A stretch of 11,990 nucleotides of DNA from an uncultured Chlamydiae bacterium (GTDB lineage: Bacteria; Chlamydiota; Chlamydiia; Chlamydiales; SM23-39). The stretch covers positions 1 through 11,990 of the forward strand of contig CAIPFQ010000164.1 in the NCBI GenBank assembly GCA_903864395.1. The letters run 5' to 3'. The position numbers and the translations under genes were made by a program. The notes under the pieces were generated by a model. That model saw nothing but the letters and a program-made list of their open reading frames with translations, made no database searches and had not been told where the DNA came from. Numbering within the stretch: the first letter of the stretch is position 1; the number at the start of each line of letters is the position of its first letter. Shown here piece after piece: positions 1-6,357 of the stretch.

Positions 1-225
1 CTTTTCTCCAATCATCACGAGAATAATTCCAAAGGAAATCCCTATAGGCACTGTGTGAAGGAAAAGGGCTTGCACTTTTTCTGGCGGCGCGCTAGTTGCT
101 ATATCGATGTCGTCAGAGGGGGATTGGAGAAGAAAATCTCTCACCCAGCCCCCTGCATAGTAAGCAATAAAGCCTGCCTTGACAAGAGTTTCTACAATGA
201 AGAGAGCTTCAGGATGTTCTTTCAT
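1..225 (-). CDS. CCA-adding enzyme / poly(A) polymerase-type nucleotidyltransferase (N-terminal part)
   Basis: Read by hand from the minus strand: an open frame of 75 codons begins at ATG 225-223 and runs off the left edge, so only the N-terminus is present. The translation shows the class II nucleotidyltransferase signature: AGGWVRDFLL at about residues 24-33, followed by DDIDIAT at 38-44. The Gly-Gly pair binds nucleotide, and Asp39 and Asp41 form the DxD metal site. TVPIGISFGI further on fits the strand that carries the third carboxylate region. The family adds CCA to tRNA 3' ends or A tails to RNA. These activities cannot be told apart from the N-terminus, so I leave the symbol empty (cca or pcnB). 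The start lies 5 bp after the stop of the MOMP-like gene, so the two are probably co-transcribed, although no strong ribosome binding site is visible. The family call is firm; the exact substrate is not. Confidence 0.88.
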   Translation of the reverse strand, partial: MKEHPEALFIVETLVKAGFIAYYAGGWVRDFLLQSPSDDIDIATSAPPEKVQALFLHTVPIGISFGIILVMIGEK

Positions 226-230
226 ATTTT

Positions 231-1022
231 TTAGAATACCGCAATCGTGGAAAAAGAGAGACCTCTTTCATCGCGCATCCTTTTCTCGAAATTCAAATGA
301 AATTTTCCCGTGATAGAAATTGTGAACCCAAAAAACCATCCGAAGGAGTATTCGTTATGGTAATTGATCGCCCCTATTTCCGGGCCAGAGGCGACATGGA
401 GGTGCGAGCTGAGGTAGGTCGCCCCAATGTAGGGAGTTACAAAAAAAAAGCGAGAGGAAAGAGCGCCGCTCAATTGCCATTCGCGCAAAAAAAGCGATTG
501 CTTTGAAAAATCAATGGGAATATTGATGCGATTGAGAAATTTAAAGAACGATTTTTCAGATTCTGGGATTGCAAAGTAGGTAAAATCACAGCTTAAATAG
601 GTTTTTCCCCACTCAACTAAGACCACCTTGGAACCTGCGCTCCAAGCGAATTGGTAGTTGCTTTCAAATTTTTCGAGAGGGAATGAATAAGTCGCTCCCT
701 TCGCCTGTTCCTTGGATCCTCCCGCAGAGCCAAAAATTTCCATCCGCTCAACAAGGATCAGGGAAAAGCTAGCCATTTGCGAGTGAAGTCCAAATTCCTT
801 AAAAAGCGCATTCGGATCGATCGCAGGAGAGCTGCTCGTTCCAAGATAGCGTTTATTGGACGTGTAATCATAAATGTACCCGCTCGTTCCCTTCACAAAA
901 GGATAACTTTTGGAAAAAAATCCAGAATTCATGATGGCAGGATTTGCTGGATTGCCGACGTAAAACCCAAAGATTGTGCAAGGAATCCAGAGAAAGAATT
1001 TTAAAACAGGCAACGAGCGCAT
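231..1022 (-). CDS. Short MOMP-like (chlamydial OMP family) outer membrane protein
   Basis: This 263-residue protein begins with a hydrophobic signal segment (about residues 5-21). The text GNPANPAIM at residues 23-31 resembles the mature start of chlamydial MOMP (GNPAEPSLM). More MOMP-like landmarks follow: EWQLSGALSS plus TPYIGATY at about 181-203 (MOMP has a WQ..LALS.....PYIG block), then a C-terminal block with DERG at 251-254. The chain ends in an aromatic-rich strand with terminal Phe, as expected of an outer-membrane beta-barrel sorting signal. MOMP is a trimeric porin and the dominant surface protein. At 263 aa this one is clearly shorter than the usual 350-400. It keeps only one Cys in the mature part (Cys145), so it is unlikely to join a disulfide-linked envelope network. 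Environmental chlamydiae often carry several MOMP-like paralogues. The start is the first ATG after the divergent gap to mutL, and its ribosome binding site is weak. Function as a porin is inferred. Confidence 0.78.
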   Translation of the reverse strand: MRSLPVLKFFLWIPCTIFGFYVGNPANPAIMNSGFFSKSYPFVKGTSGYIYDYTSNKRYLGTSSSPAIDPNALFKEFGLHSQMASFSLILVERMEIFGSAGGSKEQAKGATYSFPLEKFESNYQFAWSAGSKVVLVEWGKTYLSCDFTYFAIPESEKSFFKFLNRINIPIDFSKQSLFLREWQLSGALSSRFFFVTPYIGATYLSSHLHVASGPEIGAINYHNEYSFGWFFGFTISITGKFHLNFEKRMRDERGLSFSTIAVF

Positions 1023-1087
1023 GATTTTTTACCGATATGATCCCATTTATTGTATCCTTCAGCTATAGTGTATACTGAGCAGAATCT
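1023..1087. promoter_or_regulatory. Divergent promoter region between the MOMP-like gene and mutL
   Basis: This 65-bp gap separates two divergently read genes, so it must hold promoters for both. On the minus strand, TACAAT (1054-1049) is a good -10 candidate 26 bp before the MOMP-like start, but no convincing -35 precedes it. On the plus strand, TATAGT (1064-1069) and TATACT (1071-1076) are both -10-like, again without a clear -35. The mutL ATG is preceded by GAGCAG (1077-1082), a weak Shine-Dalgarno. These are motif matches by eye only. Confidence 0.35.
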
Positions 1088-2656
1088 ATGAGCCAGAAAA
1101 TTCGACGTCTTCCTGAGGACGTAATTAATAAAATCGCTGCGGGCGAGGTCGTTGAAAACCCCGCCTCGATTGTTAAAGAGCTGATTGAAAATAGCCTCGA
1201 CGCAGGCTCTACCCAGATCGATATTCAGATCGAAGGGGGTGGTGCGAAAGCGATTTGTATCGAAGACAACGGGTTTGGGATGTCGCCTGAAGATGCGCCC
1301 TTTGCCTTAGAGAGGCATGCCACTTCTAAAATTTTTACAGAGCACGATCTTTTCTCTTTGACGACCATGGGCTTTCGAGGTGAAGCCCTCGCTGCGATCG
1401 CAGCCGTGTCGAAATTGGAATTAAAAACTTCCGATGGTTTGATAGGCTCCCATATTGAATCTTTAGGAGGCTCTATTTCTTTCCAGATTCCTTGTGCGCG
1501 CAATCGTGGGACGACTCTTGTGGTGCGCGATCTCTTTTTTAATGTGCCAGCTCGGAAAAATTTTTTAAAATCTCCGCGCACTCACACATCTCAGGTGGCG
1601 CGTCTGCTTGAGGCTCTTTCTCTCGCGCATCCCCCTGTGGGATTTTCTCTTATGTCCGAAAATAAAGAGATTTTTCGTGTTTTTCCTGAAGGGAGAAAGG
1701 AAAGGATTTTTACCGTGTTAGGGTCTCTGCCCTATGAGATCGAAGGAGAGGGGCTTTGGGGATTGATGAGTGCCCCTGACGCATCGAAAAAAGATCGGAC
1801 GGGACAATATGTGTTTGTGAATGAACGTTTTGTGGTCTCTCCTCTCCTTTCTAAGGCGGTGAAAGAGGGCTATGGAACATGCATTGCGGAGAGCGATCAT
1901 CCTTCCTTCGTTTTGTATCTATCCGTGCCTCCCGATACGGTGGATGTGAATGTGCATCCTCAAAAAAAAGAAATTCGGTTTTCAGAAAGCCATCAAATAT
2001 TTCGCTCTGTACGCGCTGCGAGCTCTGCTGTGATGTCTCCAGGGTTTATCTCTTTTCCCCAAGAAATTTCCTTTCCTGCGCCAGATTTTTCTTTCGAAAC
2101 TTTTGAGCCTATGCCTTTGGAGAGGGAAGCGTCAGCAGAATCTTTGTCTTTTTCGTTTGCCCCTATGCCGCGCCCGCTCGCGATTGTGGCGGGCTTTCTC
2201 ATTTTACAAACAGACAAGGTTTTGATCGTCGATTTGAAGGCGGCGCATGCGCGTGTTCTCTATGAGTCGCTGCAAAATAAAACATTTGCCTTGCAAACCC
2301 TCCTTTTGCCGATTGAAGTGCCGATGGAAGATTTTTTGGTGGAACAAGAGCTTGCTGATCTGGGGCTTGAATGCAGGAGACTGAGTGAAAAAATAGTGGC
2401 CATTGATGCGATCCCTTCAGGGATGGAAAGGGAAGATTTTATCCATTTTTTCGATGCATGGAAGCTTCGAAGAAAATTAGATCAAGCTTCGAGCGCCTGC
2501 GCTCTCCATACAAAGAAAAAATACTCTCTCGAAGAGGGCGTTCTTTTATGGCAGCAATTGGAAAAATGTTCGAACTCCCTTTTTTGTCCTAAGGGGCAAA
2601 AAATTTGGGGAGAAATGAATTCTGAAAAAATTAAAAAAGTTTTGGAGATTGTATGA
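1088..2656 (+). CDS. mutL: DNA mismatch repair protein MutL
   Basis: MutL is the ATP-driven coordinator that links mismatch recognition by MutS to strand excision. The N-terminal GHKL ATPase is intact: KELIENSLDAG (about 30-40, with catalytic Glu31 and Mg-binding Asn35), DNGFGM (60-65), ATSK (78-81) and GFRGEAL (95-101). A ribosomal-S5-like transducer domain with NVHPQKKEIRF follows near 290-300. A variable linker (about 310-360) leads to a small C-terminal dimerisation domain. Total length is 522 aa, on the short side for the family. The C-terminal site where endonuclease-type MutLs have DQHAxxExxxxE reads DLKAAHARVLYE (382-393), and the late CPHGRP-type motif is CPKGQK (500-505). Two or more metal ligands are therefore missing, so nuclease activity is unlikely. 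The gene heads an operon: its TGA overlaps the next ATG in an ATGA. Confidence 0.96.
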   Translation: MSQKIRRLPEDVINKIAAGEVVENPASIVKELIENSLDAGSTQIDIQIEGGGAKAICIEDNGFGMSPEDAPFALERHATSKIFTEHDLFSLTTMGFRGEALAAIAAVSKLELKTSDGLIGSHIESLGGSISFQIPCARNRGTTLVVRDLFFNVPARKNFLKSPRTHTSQVARLLEALSLAHPPVGFSLMSENKEIFRVFPEGRKERIFTVLGSLPYEIEGEGLWGLMSAPDASKKDRTGQYVFVNERFVVSPLLSKAVKEGYGTCIAESDHPSFVLYLSVPPDTVDVNVHPQKKEIRFSESHQIFRSVRAASSAVMSPGFISFPQEISFPAPDFSFETFEPMPLEREASAESLSFSFAPMPRPLAIVAGFLILQTDKVLIVDLKAAHARVLYESLQNKTFALQTLLLPIEVPMEDFLVEQELADLGLECRRLSEKIVAIDAIPSGMEREDFIHFFDAWKLRRKLDQASSACALHTKKKYSLEEGVLLWQQLEKCSNSLFCPKGQKIWGEMNSEKIKKVLEIV

Positions 2657-3684
2657 GAATCGAGAAATCTCTGGCTCTGCCTGCCTCTTTGTCAGTAGAG
2701 GTTTTAGTGATCGATAACCCCATTGATATCTTCTATCTTACGGGACAAAGCTTTTCTTTAGCGCGGCTCATTTTAAGTCAGAAGAGGGGTGCGTGTCTTC
2801 TTGTCGACGGCCGATACATTGCAAAAGCAAAACAGAGCCTCTCTTTCGAGGTCGCTCTTTCTGGAAAAGGCGTTTTGGGTGAAAAATTGCACGGGGCGAA
2901 AAAGGTGGGCTTTGATAGCGCTTTTACGAGCGTAGAGGGAGTTGAAGCGCTGAAAAAAATAGCCAAAGATGTTGTCTGGACGCCTATTTCTAATCCGCTG
3001 CGCTCGATGAGAATTTGTAAGGATGCGACTGAAATTTTTGCCTTAAAAAAAGCGGCGGCTCTGACGATGGCAGGGTGCAAAAAGATTTTTGAAAGTTTGA
3101 AGGAGGGTGTTTCTGAAGCGGAGCTGGCTTGGGAATTTGAAGTGTTTTGTCGCACCCATGGCGCCTCGGGTCTGTCCTTTCCTCCCATCATCGCTTTCGG
3201 AGAAAACAGCGCATTTCCCCATCACAGATCGAGCGACACTCGTTTAAAAAAGAATCAAACGGTCCTTTTTGATCTTGGGGCTATCGTCGATCACTATTGT
3301 GGGGACATGACGCGGGTTTTTTTCTTTGGAGAGCCCGATGCTAAAATTTTTAAGCTTTATACACTAGCCAAAGCGGCGCATGATCGAGCGGCCGCGATCG
3401 CGAGGCCTGGAGTGAAGATTGGAGATTTGGATCTTGTTGTGCGGGAGTTTTTTTCCCAAGAAGGGGTAGAGGCTCTTTTTTCTCATGGGTTAGGACACGG
3501 AGTAGGCATCGAAGTGCATGAGCCGCCCACGGTTCGTTTGGATGGGGCAGATCGGGATGTACCGCTTGCCACAGGCATGGTGTTTACAATAGAGCCTGGC
3601 CTTTATCTTCCAGGCGTTGGAGGGGTGCGCTATGAAAATACATTTGCTGTTATAGACGGAGGCATTGAAAATTTCTATGTCTAG
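2653..3684 (+). CDS. pepP: Xaa-Pro aminopeptidase / M24 family metallopeptidase
   Basis: Members of this family remove N-terminal residues preceding proline, using two metal ions in a pita-bread fold, in the cytoplasm. An N-terminal creatinase-like domain spans about residues 1-115, with IDIFYLTGQ near 23-31. The M24 catalytic domain fills the rest. All five metal ligands can be read: Asp207 (VLFDLGA), Asp218 (GDMTR), His282 (GLGHGVG), Glu314 (TIEPGLY) and Glu328 (VRYENTF). A further HEPP after the His motif fits the substrate pocket. At 343 aa it is the short form, below the roughly 440 residues of E. coli PepP. The ATG overlaps the mutL stop by 4 bp, so coupling to mutL translation is likely. 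The mutL-pepP pairing is, from memory, also found in Chlamydia. The last codons overlap the kinase gene. Family and active site are secure; preference for X-Pro over other substrates is inferred. Confidence 0.92.
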   Translation: MRIEKSLALPASLSVEVLVIDNPIDIFYLTGQSFSLARLILSQKRGACLLVDGRYIAKAKQSLSFEVALSGKGVLGEKLHGAKKVGFDSAFTSVEGVEALKKIAKDVVWTPISNPLRSMRICKDATEIFALKKAAALTMAGCKKIFESLKEGVSEAELAWEFEVFCRTHGASGLSFPPIIAFGENSAFPHHRSSDTRLKKNQTVLFDLGAIVDHYCGDMTRVFFFGEPDAKIFKLYTLAKAAHDRAAAIARPGVKIGDLDLVVREFFSQEGVEALFSHGLGHGVGIEVHEPPTVRLDGADRDVPLATGMVFTIEPGLYLPGVGGVRYENTFAVIDGGIENFYV

Positions 3685-4690
3685 AGCTATTTCTCAAGAA
3701 ATCCTAGAGTCGATGGATACAGGGGTGTTGGCTTTTGATAGAACGGGGATCATGGTTTTTGCAAATGCGGCCGCTTGTCAAATACTGCATGTGTCTCCAG
3801 AAGATCTAGTCGGATCTTCTCTCACAGGGTCTGAGGGCATTTTAGCTCGATGTCATGAAATGATTCAGCAGGTTCTTCGCACGTTCGAGCCGAGTATTCA
3901 GACATGGCAAGAGAGGCAAATGTACCTCGATTTGAGTGTGAAGCCATGGAAGGAAAGAGAGGGGGCGATTCTTTTTATCCAAGATAAGACGGCTCAGCGC
4001 GGTCTCTTGGAAAGAGATAAACAGTTCATTGCGAATGCATCTCACGAGTTGAGAACGCCGATTACAATCATCCAAGGGTTTGCTGAAACCCTGTGTTCTT
4101 ATCCAAAACTCTCTCCTGGGACGGTGGGCGATATTTCGGAAAAAATCGCGCGGACATCGAAGCGATTGGAAAATCTCGTGCAAAGCCTTTTGACGCTGTC
4201 AAAGATTGATCATTTTTCGGAAGAAAAGTTGCGCGAGGTGGGGCTGATAGAAATTGCGCATCATTGTAAACATTTAGTGCTAAGCTCTCACCCAGAAGCA
4301 AGGATTACCATCTTTGGCTCTCCAGATCTCTTTATCCGAGCCGATCCGCAGTTGTTAGATCTTGCTGTTATGAATCTTTTGGAAAATGCGATAAAATATT
4401 CTCTATCTCCCGCGAATCTTCGCATAGAGATTCACCAGCGAGCCCAAAACGCTTTGATCGAGGTGCGCGATCAGGGGATAGGGATTCCAGCGATCGATCT
4501 TCCCTCCATCTTTGATCGGTTTTATAAAGTCGATAGACAGCAATCTTCGGGGATTAAGGGCGTGGGGCTAGGTCTTTCTATTGTGAAGGAAATTGTTAAA
4601 AAGCATCAGGGATCTGTGTCCGTCTCTTCCCAAGTCAATGTGGGAAGTGTTTTTACGATTTCTTTTCCTGTTGTGAAAAAGATTGTATAA
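3677..4690 (+). CDS. Soluble PAS-domain sensor histidine kinase (PhoR-like)
   Basis: A two-component histidine kinase of 337 aa from this ATG. A PAS-type sensor domain occupies about residues 5-100 (ILESMDTGVLAFDRTG, then FANAAACQIL). A HisKA dimerisation helix follows, with the phospho-acceptor His123 in ASHELRTP. The HATPase_c domain has the N box (LLENAIKYS, Asn237), the G1 box (DQGIGIP from Asp265), the F box (FDRFYKVDR) and the G2 box (GVGLGLSIV). The catalytic parts resemble PhoR, but I see no transmembrane segment, so it should sense something inside the cell. No response regulator gene lies in this window. The gene overlaps pepP by 8 bp. GGAGG (3658-3662) sits 14 bp before ATG 3677. 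An in-frame TTG at 3665 would add four residues but is only 2 bp from that GGAGG, so I prefer the ATG. The kinase call is certain; the signal and partner are unknown. Confidence 0.93.
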   Translation: MSRAISQEILESMDTGVLAFDRTGIMVFANAAACQILHVSPEDLVGSSLTGSEGILARCHEMIQQVLRTFEPSIQTWQERQMYLDLSVKPWKEREGAILFIQDKTAQRGLLERDKQFIANASHELRTPITIIQGFAETLCSYPKLSPGTVGDISEKIARTSKRLENLVQSLLTLSKIDHFSEEKLREVGLIEIAHHCKHLVLSSHPEARITIFGSPDLFIRADPQLLDLAVMNLLENAIKYSLSPANLRIEIHQRAQNALIEVRDQGIGIPAIDLPSIFDRFYKVDRQQSSGIKGVGLGLSIVKEIVKKHQGSVSVSSQVNVGSVFTISFPVVKKIV

Positions 4691-4698
4691 TTTCCTTC

Positions 4699-6201
4699 TC
4701 AGATTTCTTTGAATAGATCATCGAGTGTAACTTGGTTGGTGACTAGTTCTTCTGAGTACATCGTCGCTTGAATACCAAGAGCTGTCACCATCGCTAGAAA
4801 GAGTTGTTTTTTAGTTCTTGTTTGTTTCTGAAAGATAGTCATTTTGTTTTTCAATGTCTGTGCATAAGCCTTGTCGATTGCAAAAAGTTTATCAGAATTT
4901 TTAATCTCGCAAATTGTAATGGAACCATCAGGACGATCGAAAAGAAGATCGATCTGAGCGCCTTCTTGGTCGAGAGTTTTAGATCTCGGCATGTAACGCC
5001 AGGTTCCTGCAATAGATCCTGGATCGAGTCTCAGGGCAAGGCGAATCTGATCGATGTGTTTATAGCATATAGATTCGAAGGCTATGCCAATCCAACTCTT
5101 CCAAGCAGGTCTCTGAGCGAAGGAAAGCCAAAATCCTTTATTTACAGCTTTTTTGGAGATCATTTTCAAATGAGGTTCGATCCATTGTAAATAAAAAAGG
5201 CAATATTCATCATCGATCACATAATAGATTCCCTTATCCTTGTGTCCATATGGAACAATACTGGTTATAAATCCCGCTTCTTCGAGTTGCTGAAATCGAT
5301 GCGTCGTGCTTCCTCCTAGAGGAAGTTTAGATTGAATAATCAGAGAAGCTTGGCCAATTCCATATCGATGTTGTGCTATGATTCTAATAAGATCTATATA
5401 AGGCTTGGGATCTTCAAACAGGGAAGAAAAAAGACGCCCGAATTCATTCACTAAAGCCCCATTATTTTGAAAACACAGCTCATCGATGCACTGATTTGCA
5501 GAACGTCCTTTGCGTATAAAAGACCAATACAGAGGCACTCCGCCGAAAACTGTATAGAGATCGAGGATTTGTCGATTTTCAAGATGAATATGATTCTTTG
5601 CTAAAAATGCCTTCGTTTCTCGAAGTGAAAATGGTTTTAAATGAATAGTCCGGGTCACTCTGTTATGAAGACCTCCTTTATTGTTGATGATTTTTTCAAT
5701 GATCCATGAAGTAGATGATCCGCAGATAATAAGATTGATTTTGGCATCGAATACCCAGTAGCGATTCCAATACAATTCTAACGCTGTGAGCAACCTTGAA
5801 CGAGGAGTTGCCATCCAAGGCAACTCATCGAAAAAAAGAGTAATTTTTTGATTTTTTGGCAACTTAGCAATAGCTTGCGTAAGATCTTCAAAGGCATCGC
5901 GCCATCGTTTTCTAGGAGTGATAGGGGCCCCTTGATAAAAGGTGGCTCCTATCTGTATTGCAAATTCTTCTAGTTGTTCTAGTAACGAACCATTTTGAAG
6001 CCCTGTAACATGAAAAAAAACGGAAGAAACAGAGTCCATATAATTTTTTATTAAATAGGTCTTGCCGACGCGTCGGCGCCCATAAATAGCGATAAATTCG
6101 GCTCTCTTAGATTGCATCACTTCGTTCAGGATTTCCTTTTCAGCCCCCCTGCCGACGATCATCCCTGAAAGAACCTGTTCCGACTTTTCTTTTTTTTTCA
6201 T
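4699..6201 (-). CDS. ATPase with C-terminal PD-(D/E)XK-like domain (ATPase_2 / DUF234 type)
   Basis: This 500-residue protein belongs to the STAND-like AAA+ ATPases common in archaea and scattered through bacteria. The Walker A motif GRRRVGKT is at 41-48. Walker B is TLFFDELPWM at 121-130, with acidic residues Asp125 and Glu126. A sensor-like LIICGSSTSW lies at 157-166. A winged-helix-like stretch follows (about 275-320, with GGSTTHRFQQLEEAGFI). The C-terminal part has the residue pattern of a PD-(D/E)XK fold: Glu376 (GIAFESIC), Asp418 (AQIDLLF) and Glu432-x-Lys434 (ICEIKNS). Its cellular role is not established; defence, DNA processing or a mobile-element remnant are all possible. The start at 6201 is supported by AAGAGGA (6215-6209), 7 bp upstream. 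A run of nine A follows the ATG. It converges on the kinase gene with only 8 bp between the stops. It appears more AT-rich than its neighbours, consistent with acquisition. Confidence 0.85.
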   Translation of the reverse strand: MKKKEKSEQVLSGMIVGRGAEKEILNEVMQSKRAEFIAIYGRRRVGKTYLIKNYMDSVSSVFFHVTGLQNGSLLEQLEEFAIQIGATFYQGAPITPRKRWRDAFEDLTQAIAKLPKNQKITLFFDELPWMATPRSRLLTALELYWNRYWVFDAKINLIICGSSTSWIIEKIINNKGGLHNRVTRTIHLKPFSLRETKAFLAKNHIHLENRQILDLYTVFGGVPLYWSFIRKGRSANQCIDELCFQNNGALVNEFGRLFSSLFEDPKPYIDLIRIIAQHRYGIGQASLIIQSKLPLGGSTTHRFQQLEEAGFITSIVPYGHKDKGIYYVIDDEYCLFYLQWIEPHLKMISKKAVNKGFWLSFAQRPAWKSWIGIAFESICYKHIDQIRLALRLDPGSIAGTWRYMPRSKTLDQEGAQIDLLFDRPDGSITICEIKNSDKLFAIDKAYAQTLKNKMTIFQKQTRTKKQLFLAMVTALGIQATMYSEELVTNQVTLDDLFKEI

Positions 6202-6238
6202 TTTTTAATCCTCTTGCACTTAACTGTTTATGAAATTA

Positions 6239-6285
6239 TGTTGTCATCTGCCAGGTTGACCCGTTCTATAACCGGCAGATCAACA
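6239..6285. repeat. Inverted repeat, copy 1 of a 55-bp tandem element
   Basis: The left arm TGTTG-tc-ATCTGCC-a-GGTT (6239-6257) pairs with the right arm AACC-GGCAGAT-CAACA (6270-6285), leaving a 12-nt centre. This gives 16 base pairs interrupted by a 1-nt and a 2-nt bulge. The left arm begins 38 bp before the ATPase start codon, where its promoter would lie. The element could be an operator. It is not followed by a T run in either useful direction, so it is a poor terminator. Confidence 0.8.
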
Positions 6286-6293
6286 CATGATTT

Positions 6294-6340
6294 TTGTTTA
6301 AGCTGCCGATTATAATCATATCAAAGTTGGCAGATCAGCG
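6294..6340. repeat. Inverted repeat, copy 2 of a 55-bp tandem element
   Basis: The arms CTGCC (6303-6307) and GGCAG (6329-6333) have exactly the same 26-bp offset as the CTGCC (6248-6252) and GGCAG (6274-6278) of copy 1, and the whole copy is shifted by exactly 55 bp. The right arm GGCAGATCA (6329-6337) matches copy 1 perfectly over nine bases, while the middle of the element differs almost completely. The centre includes the perfect palindrome GATTATAATC (6309-6318). The copy lies just after the stop of the minus-strand gene that ends at 6358. Confidence 0.75.
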
Positions 6341-6357
6341 CAAAGTGTTTCAATGTC

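Noticed and set aside
297..1004. Two short plus-strand frames (297-506 and 777-1004)
   Set aside because: Both lie antisense within the MOMP-like gene, whose protein has clear family landmarks. The short frames are basic, low-information shadows.
4691..4698. Bidirectional terminator between the kinase and ATPase genes
   Set aside because: Only 8 bp separate the two stops and I see no stable hairpin there. Any terminator would have to lie inside coding sequence.
6239..6343. Reading the inverted repeats as a transcription terminator or a CRISPR array
   Set aside because: No T run follows the stems on the minus strand, where the neighbouring genes are read. There are only two units with inverted arms, not direct repeats with unique spacers of regular length.
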